Shown here in pieces: positions 6,563-10,192 of a stretch of 10,192 bases of DNA. Position numbers and translations under genes: made by a program. The notes beneath the pieces were generated by a model, which worked only from the letters and a program-made list of their open reading frames with translations, made no database searches and was not told where the DNA came from. Origin of the DNA: an uncultured Subdoligranulum sp. (lineage in GTDB: Bacteria; Bacillota_A; Clostridia; Oscillospirales; Ruminococcaceae); contig NZ_CALADU010000046.1 in NCBI RefSeq assembly GCF_937890665.1, positions 1 through 10,192 on the forward strand, given 5' to 3'. How positions within the stretch are numbered: the first letter of the stretch is position 1; each line of letters begins with the position of its first letter.

Positions 6563-7847
6563 GGAACAACAGGCGCAGTTCTCTGCCGCGCAGGCCCGGG
6601 CGGCGTCTGCGGTGGGATGCCAGCGGGTGGTGCTTCCCAGCGGGTTGACGGTCTTATGCCGTACCATGCCGGGGTATAGCAGTGTTCATGCCATCTATGC
6701 TACCGCTTTCGGGTCTATCCACCGCCAGTTTGTACTGGATGGCAAGCCGGTTTCTCTTCCGGCGGGCACGGCCCATTTTTTGGAGCACAAGATGTGCGAA
6801 ACACCCAAAGGGGATTCGTTCAGTTTTTATGCGAAGACGGGCGCTTCGGCCAACGCCTTCACCAGTTATGACCGTACCTGCTACATCTTCTCCGCAACCC
6901 AAAAGATCGACGAAAATCTGGATATTCTGTTGGGGTTGGTGGGTAAGCCTTGGTTTACCAAGGCAACCATCGCTAAAGAACAGGGGATCATCGGGCAGGA
7001 AATAAAAATGTATGACGATAGCCCCGACTGGCGGTTGCTTAACGCGCTGTTCCGCTGCCTGTACACGGATCATCCTTTGCGGGATGACATCGCCGGTACC
7101 ACAGACAGCATCGCAACGCTGACGCCCCAGATGCTCTACAACTGCACCAAGGCATTTTATGCGCCTTCCAATATGGTGCTGTCGGTGGCAGGCAAGATCA
7201 CGTTGGAACAAGCCGTGGAAGCCTGCAAACGCAACGGCCTTTACCGTGCCCGGACCACCCATGAGGTGAAATGGGATATTCCGGTGGAGGAAGGTCCCAT
7301 CCCCCGCAAGGGAGCTACCTTTACCATGCCGGTGAACAAACCTTGCTTCGGGGTGGCCTACCGGGAACCGCCTTTGGCGCAGGGAGATCTGAAGCGAGAA
7401 CTGCTGCTGGATATGTTGGGCGACTTGGTAGTTGGTGGACTTACCAAGCTCTACCGCAAGTTGTACGATGAGGCGCTGGTCAATCCAGAATTTTCCGGCG
7501 ACTTTATCGCGGTGCGGGGGGCCTGTGCGGTGGCCTTTACCGGAGAGAGCGATACGCCCCGGGAAGTGGCGGCAATGCTGCAGCAGGAAATCGAGCGTCT
7601 GCGCACCGAAGGCATTGACCCCGAAGTTTTCCTGTTGGTCAAGAACCAGATGTACGGGGAACTGCTGGGCGATGTGGAAACGGTGGACGACGCAGCCGAG
7701 GAAGCGGCAGCCGCTTGCCTGAAAGGCCGCACGCTGGCGGATGAGATCGCAGCACTGGCGGAATTGACGGTGGAAGATGCCAACGCGCTGATGAAAACGG
7801 CGCTGCGGGAAGAAAACCGTGCCTACGTGCAAATTGATCCGCAATAA
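6552..7847 (+). CDS. M16-family zinc peptidase, YfmH type
   Basis: This is a zinc metallopeptidase of the M16 family, of the kind named EF-P 5-aminopentanol modification-associated protein YfmH (ymfH in B. subtilis). The 431-residue product has the inverted zinc motif HFLEH (75-79: ligands His75 and His79, catalytic Glu78). Glu150 in EQGIIGQE (143-150) is the third ligand at the expected distance, with Glu143 seven residues before it as in insulysin. In its C-terminal half, the segment matching the R/Y pair reads KLYRKLYDEALVNPEF, with neither residue in place. Together with the preceding protein it thus makes one complete M16 active site, as in known M16B heterodimers (inference). There is no signal peptide. 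Start ATG 6552 is set by AAAGGAGG; the 11-base overlap with the previous gene suggests translational coupling. The natural substrate is unknown. Confidence 0.88.
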   Translation: MSNKEQQAQFSAAQARAASAVGCQRVVLPSGLTVLCRTMPGYSSVHAIYATAFGSIHRQFVLDGKPVSLPAGTAHFLEHKMCETPKGDSFSFYAKTGASANAFTSYDRTCYIFSATQKIDENLDILLGLVGKPWFTKATIAKEQGIIGQEIKMYDDSPDWRLLNALFRCLYTDHPLRDDIAGTTDSIATLTPQMLYNCTKAFYAPSNMVLSVAGKITLEQAVEACKRNGLYRARTTHEVKWDIPVEEGPIPRKGATFTMPVNKPCFGVAYREPPLAQGDLKRELLLDMLGDLVVGGLTKLYRKLYDEALVNPEFSGDFIAVRGACAVAFTGESDTPREVAAMLQQEIERLRTEGIDPEVFLLVKNQMYGELLGDVETVDDAAEEAAAACLKGRTLADEIAALAELTVEDANALMKTALREENRAYVQIDPQ

Positions 7848-7895
7848 CACGCTGGCAAGAAAGCAAAATCAACAAGGAATCGAGGAAGGGTAACT

Positions 7896-9062
7896 ATGGT
7901 ATACCATGTTCAATTCCCGGGACTGGGGCTGGATTTTACCATCAACCGGGTGGCGTTGTCCATCGGTGGGTTCAACATCTACTGGTACGGTGTAATCATC
8001 GCTGTGGGAATGCTGCTGGCACTGCTGTACGCGTTCCACTATGCAGTGGATTTCGGCATTGACTCGGATCGTCTGGTGGATGTAGTGGCGATCGGTACGG
8101 TTATGGCCATCGTTTGTGCCCGGATTTATTATGTGGCAATGGCACCGTTTGAGTACCAAAGTCTGTGGGAAATGGTGGACATTCGTTTGGGCGGCATCGC
8201 CATCTATGGTGCGGTCATCGGCGCGTTTGTTTTTGGCGGCTTAGCCGCTAAATGGCGCAAGGTGCCGCTGCTGCCGCTCTTCGATCTGGTCGCGTTGGGC
8301 TTTTTGATCGGGCAGGGCATCGGCCGTTGGGGCAACTTTGTCAATCAGGAAGCCTTCGGCACCAACACGACGCTGCCTTGGGGTATGTACAGCGAAGGGA
8401 CCGAAGCCTACCTGCAATCGGTGCAGGTCACGCTGCCCGCCGGTGTGACGGTGGACCCCAGCATGCCGGTACATCCTACCTTTTTGTATGAAAGTCTTTG
8501 GTGTTTGATCGGGTTTGTGGTTCTGGCTTTGTATGTCAAACACCGCAAGTTCCACGGCCAGATTTTCTTGCTGTATGCCATCTGGTACGGGCTCGGCCGC
8601 GGCTGGATCGAAGGGCTGCGTACCGACTCGCTGCTCATCGGCAATACCGGTCTGCGGGCCAGCCAACTGGTGGCAATCCTTTCGGCATTTGTGGCCTTTT
8701 TGCTGCTGGTGGCAGGGGTGCGCCGGGCTAAGGGTAAACCGCTGATGGTTGCGTTGGCTGTGCAGGATATCCACAAGCAGGAGCAAGCCGGGGACCGCTT
8801 TACGGTGGATGCGCTGGTGGCCAGTGCATCCCACGGAGAGTTTTTGGCCGCTACCAACGCGATGAACGCGCGGTTGGCGGCGTTGGATCTGGATGCAATG
8901 GACATCGAAGAACTGGAAGACCCCGAACCGGAACAGGCGGAGGCTTCTCCGGCGTTTGAAACAGAGCATGCCGCAGAAGAAACGGCCGCACCGGCGGACC
9001 CCGAACCGGAAAAAGAGCCTGCGAAGGAGCAGTCCGTCGCAGAAGAAACGAAGGGGGAGTAA
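7896..9062 (+). CDS. lgt: Prolipoprotein diacylglyceryl transferase with an acidic C-terminal tail
   Basis: It transfers diacylglyceryl from phosphatidylglycerol to the lipobox cysteine of prolipoproteins, the first step of lipoprotein maturation, in the cytoplasmic membrane. Residues 1-280 form the usual multi-spanning core, with GGIAIYGAVIGAF (99-111), the Lgt signature GRWGNFVNQEAFG (143-155, Arg144 matching the essential Arg143 of E. coli), PWGM, HPTFLYES (193-200) and YGLGRGWIEGLRTD (231-244). Tyr104 stands where E. coli has His103; Tyr there is, from memory, common in Clostridia. Residues about 281-388 are an extra soluble tail. The last 53 residues hold 20 Asp/Glu against 3 Lys, plus many Pro and Ala, and by Lgt topology they would be cytoplasmic. 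The start ATG 7896 follows GAGGAAGGG. It lies 48 bases after the M16 pair and 3 bases before folD. Confidence 0.95.
   Translation: MVYHVQFPGLGLDFTINRVALSIGGFNIYWYGVIIAVGMLLALLYAFHYAVDFGIDSDRLVDVVAIGTVMAIVCARIYYVAMAPFEYQSLWEMVDIRLGGIAIYGAVIGAFVFGGLAAKWRKVPLLPLFDLVALGFLIGQGIGRWGNFVNQEAFGTNTTLPWGMYSEGTEAYLQSVQVTLPAGVTVDPSMPVHPTFLYESLWCLIGFVVLALYVKHRKFHGQIFLLYAIWYGLGRGWIEGLRTDSLLIGNTGLRASQLVAILSAFVAFLLLVAGVRRAKGKPLMVALAVQDIHKQEQAGDRFTVDALVASASHGEFLAATNAMNARLAALDLDAMDIEELEDPEPEQAEASPAFETEHAAEETAAPADPEPEKEPAKEQSVAEETKGE
8919..9050 (+). repeat. Degenerate direct duplication inside the lgt tail
   Basis: Two exact repeats alternate in order. GACCCCGAACCGGAA is at 8919-8933 and again at 8997-9011. CGCAGAAGAAACG is at 8972-8984 and again at 9038-9050. 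The order A-B-A-B, with offsets of 78 and 66 bases, suggests one old tandem duplication followed by small deletions. In protein terms it doubles a DPEPE...AEET unit. Confidence 0.6.
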
Positions 9063-9065
9063 GGG

Positions 9066-9920
9066 ATGAAAGCAAACCTCATTGATGGCAAGGCGTTGGC
9101 TGCCGCGGTAAAGAAGGACGCCGCCGAGCAGGTGGCAGCTTTGCAGGCACAGGGCATCACCCCTTGTTTGGCCGTGGTGCTGGTAGGGGAGGACCCTGCC
9201 AGTCAGGTCTATGTGCGGGGTAAGATCAACGACTGCGCCCAGTGCGGCATCCAAAGCCGCAGCGTTCGTCTGCCCGAAACCACCACGCAGGCAGAATTGC
9301 TGGCGCAGGTGCAGAAGTTGGCGCAGGACCCGGCGGTTCATGGCATTCTGGTACAGCTACCTTTGCCGCCCCAGATCGACGAAAAGGCGATCATCGAAGC
9401 GATCCCCCCCGAAAAAGACGTGGATGGGTTTTCGCCGGTCAACGTGGGCCGTATGCAGATTGGGGAACCCTGCTATCTGCCCTGTACTCCGGCAGGCTGC
9501 ATCCGCATGATCGAATCCACCGGTACCCAAATGGCGGGCAAACACGCCGTGGTCATTGGGCGGTCCAACATTGTGGGCAAGCCGGCGGCTATGCTGCTGT
9601 TGGCCAAGAACGCTACCGTGACGATCTGCCACTCCAAGACCGAAAACTTGCAGGAACTCTGCGCCTCGGCCGATATTCTGGTGGCGGCGGTGGGCCGTGC
9701 GGGCTTTGTCACCGGAGAGATGGTCAAGCGGGGGGCGGTAGTCATTGACGTGGGTATCAACCGCGGCGCCGACGGGAAACTGCACGGCGATGTGGATTTT
9801 GAAGCGGCAGCCGAGAAAGCGTCTTGGATCACGCCGGTTCCCGGTGGCGTAGGGCCCATGACCCGGGCGATGCTTATGCTCAACACGGTGGAGGCGGCGC
9901 GCCGGGCAGCAGGTGTGTAA
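9066..9920 (+). CDS. folD: Bifunctional methylene-THF dehydrogenase / methenyl-THF cyclohydrolase
   Basis: It oxidises 5,10-methylene-THF to methenyl-THF (normally with NADP+) and hydrolyses that to 10-formyl-THF, linking serine/glycine one-carbon units to purine and formyl-methionine synthesis in the cytoplasm. The 284-residue product is of normal length. It has SQVYVRGK (46-53) with the catalytic Tyr49 and Lys53, GILVQLPLP (93-101) with Gln97, [12 protein letters not shown] (118-129), PCTPAG (139-144), the nucleotide-binding GRSNIVGKP (165-173) and the closing [12 protein letters not shown] (259-270), which matches the FolD signature. ATG 9066 is 3 bases after the lgt stop. Its Shine-Dalgarno AAGGGGGAG (9051-9059) lies inside the end of lgt, so translation is probably coupled. 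No clear terminator follows, so some read-through into rplU is possible. Confidence 0.97.
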   Translation: MKANLIDGKALAAAVKKDAAEQVAALQAQGITPCLAVVLVGEDPASQVYVRGKINDCAQCGIQSRSVRLPETTTQAELLAQVQKLAQDPAVHGILVQLPLPPQIDEKAIIEAIPPEKDVDGFSPVNVGRMQIGEPCYLPCTPAGCIRMIESTGTQMAGKHAVVIGRSNIVGKPAAMLLLAKNATVTICHSKTENLQELCASADILVAAVGRAGFVTGEMVKRGAVVIDVGINRGADGKLHGDVDFEAAAEKASWITPVPGGVGPMTRAMLMLNTVEAARRAAGV

Positions 9921-9956
9921 AACACGATGCAACGGCCATGTTTTGCCAAAAAATCC

Positions 9957-9985
9957 TTGACAAGCCGAAAGGTTTGTGCTATAGT
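9957..9985 (+). promoter_or_regulatory. Strong promoter of rplU
   Basis: A perfect -35 TTGACA (9957-9962), a 17-base spacer and the -10 TATAGT (9980-9985), with an extended -10 TG at 9977-9978, make a near-consensus sigma-A promoter. Transcription would begin near 9992, at the first base of a structured leader. Strong expression fits a ribosomal protein operon. Confidence 0.9.
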
Positions 9986-9993
9986 TTTATAGC

Positions 9994-10050
9994 CGCTTGG
10001 TATGGGCCCGAAAAGTGTGCGGTTTTGCCGCAACGCCCTACTGTCCAGCG
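9994..10050 (+). promoter_or_regulatory. Probable L21 ribosomal protein leader (autoregulatory RNA)
   Basis: Three nested helices can be drawn. P1 is CGCTTGG (9994-10000) with CCAGCG (10045-10050), one T bulged. P2 is GGGC (10004-10007) with GCCC (10035-10038), extended by TA/TA across a bulge. P3 is TGCGG (10018-10022) with CCGCA (10028-10032), loop TTTTG. Firmicutes have a known L21 leader family in exactly this place before rplU, thought to let the ribosomal protein control its own operon. I matched position and overall form, not the family covariance model. Confidence 0.6.
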
Positions 10051-10075
10051 AGACTTATTGAAAGAGGTTATCCGT

Positions 10076-10192
10076 ATGTACGCAGTTATCAAGACCGGTG
10101 GCAAGCAGTACAGCGTGAAGGTTGGCGACGTGGTTTACGTCGAGAAGCTGAACGCTGAGGCTGACAGCGAGGTCACCTTCGATCAGGTCCTG
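10076..10192 (+). CDS. rplU: 50S ribosomal protein L21 (5' part)
   Basis: The protein is part of the large ribosomal subunit, binding 23S rRNA. Only the first 39 codons are present before the window ends. The N-terminus [18 protein letters not shown] is the strongly conserved L21 opening, followed by [10 protein letters not shown] and VTFDQVL in family order. ATG 10076 is preceded by AAAGAGG (10061-10067) with an 8-base gap. It has its own promoter and a structured leader. In Firmicutes the next genes are usually ysxB and rpmA (L27), which would lie outside this window. Confidence 0.97.
   Translation, partial: MYAVIKTGGKQYSVKVGDVVYVEKLNAEADSEVTFDQVL

Noticed and set aside
5099..6667. 522-codon open frame on the - strand opposite the first M16 gene
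   Set aside because: It would cover both divergent promoters and the M16 gene, and its composition is typical of antisense shadows; no motif seen.
9919..9953. Possible terminator after folD (AAAACA...TGTTTT then an A-run)
   Set aside because: The stem is only 6 A/T-rich pairs with a 14-base loop, and the run after it is A, not T, on the coding strand.
1..10192. CRISPR array, tRNA, rRNA, insertion sequence or prophage genes
   Set aside because: No regularly spaced repeats, no cloverleaf or rRNA-like sequence, no transposase or integrase frames; all sizeable frames on coding strands are housekeeping or transport genes.

Overview
The window looks like an ordinary chromosomal segment of a GC-rich, low-mobility Firmicute of class Clostridia. 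The closest impression is Oscillospiraceae/Ruminococcaceae (Faecalibacterium/Gemmiger/Subdoligranulum-like). This rests on strong Shine-Dalgarno sites, sigma-A type promoters, a class II aspartokinase with an internal start, the paired M16 proteins next to lgt, and an L21 leader before rplU. The taxonomic placement is inference from gene content and style, not from a search. No mobile element, CRISPR array, tRNA or rRNA was seen.

Layout. (1) Positions 3-3635, + strand, form an aspartate-family amino acid operon: the tail of an ACT-domain protein, hom (homoserine dehydrogenase), thrB (homoserine kinase) and lysC (aspartokinase), closed by a strong stem-loop terminator. Together they phosphorylate aspartate, reduce aspartate semialdehyde to homoserine and phosphorylate homoserine. 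Aspartate-semialdehyde dehydrogenase and threonine synthase must be elsewhere. (2) Positions 3664-5010, - strand, hold a MATE-family transporter gene. Its leader has a long inverted repeat just before the ribosome binding site. (3) Positions 5011-5263 are a divergent intergenic region with a promoter for each side. (4) Positions 5202-9920, + strand, are a tightly packed run: two M16-family proteins of the YfmF/YfmH type, lgt (prolipoprotein diacylglyceryl transferase) and folD (methylene-THF dehydrogenase/cyclohydrolase). Genes overlap or nearly touch, so one transcript is likely. (5) At 9957-10192 a consensus promoter and a structured leader precede the start of rplU (ribosomal protein L21), which runs off the window.

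The points most worth a second look are these. lysC carries a near-ideal internal ribosome binding site and GTG start for a separate regulatory subunit. The two M16 proteins split the peptidase active site: zinc ligands in one, the Arg/Tyr pair in the other. Lgt has a roughly 110-residue acidic C-terminal tail with an internal duplication. The MATE gene leader is structured behind a promoter with a 19-bp spacer. The C-terminal ACT region of Hom looks eroded. I see no wholly new system here; these are mostly refinements of known families.
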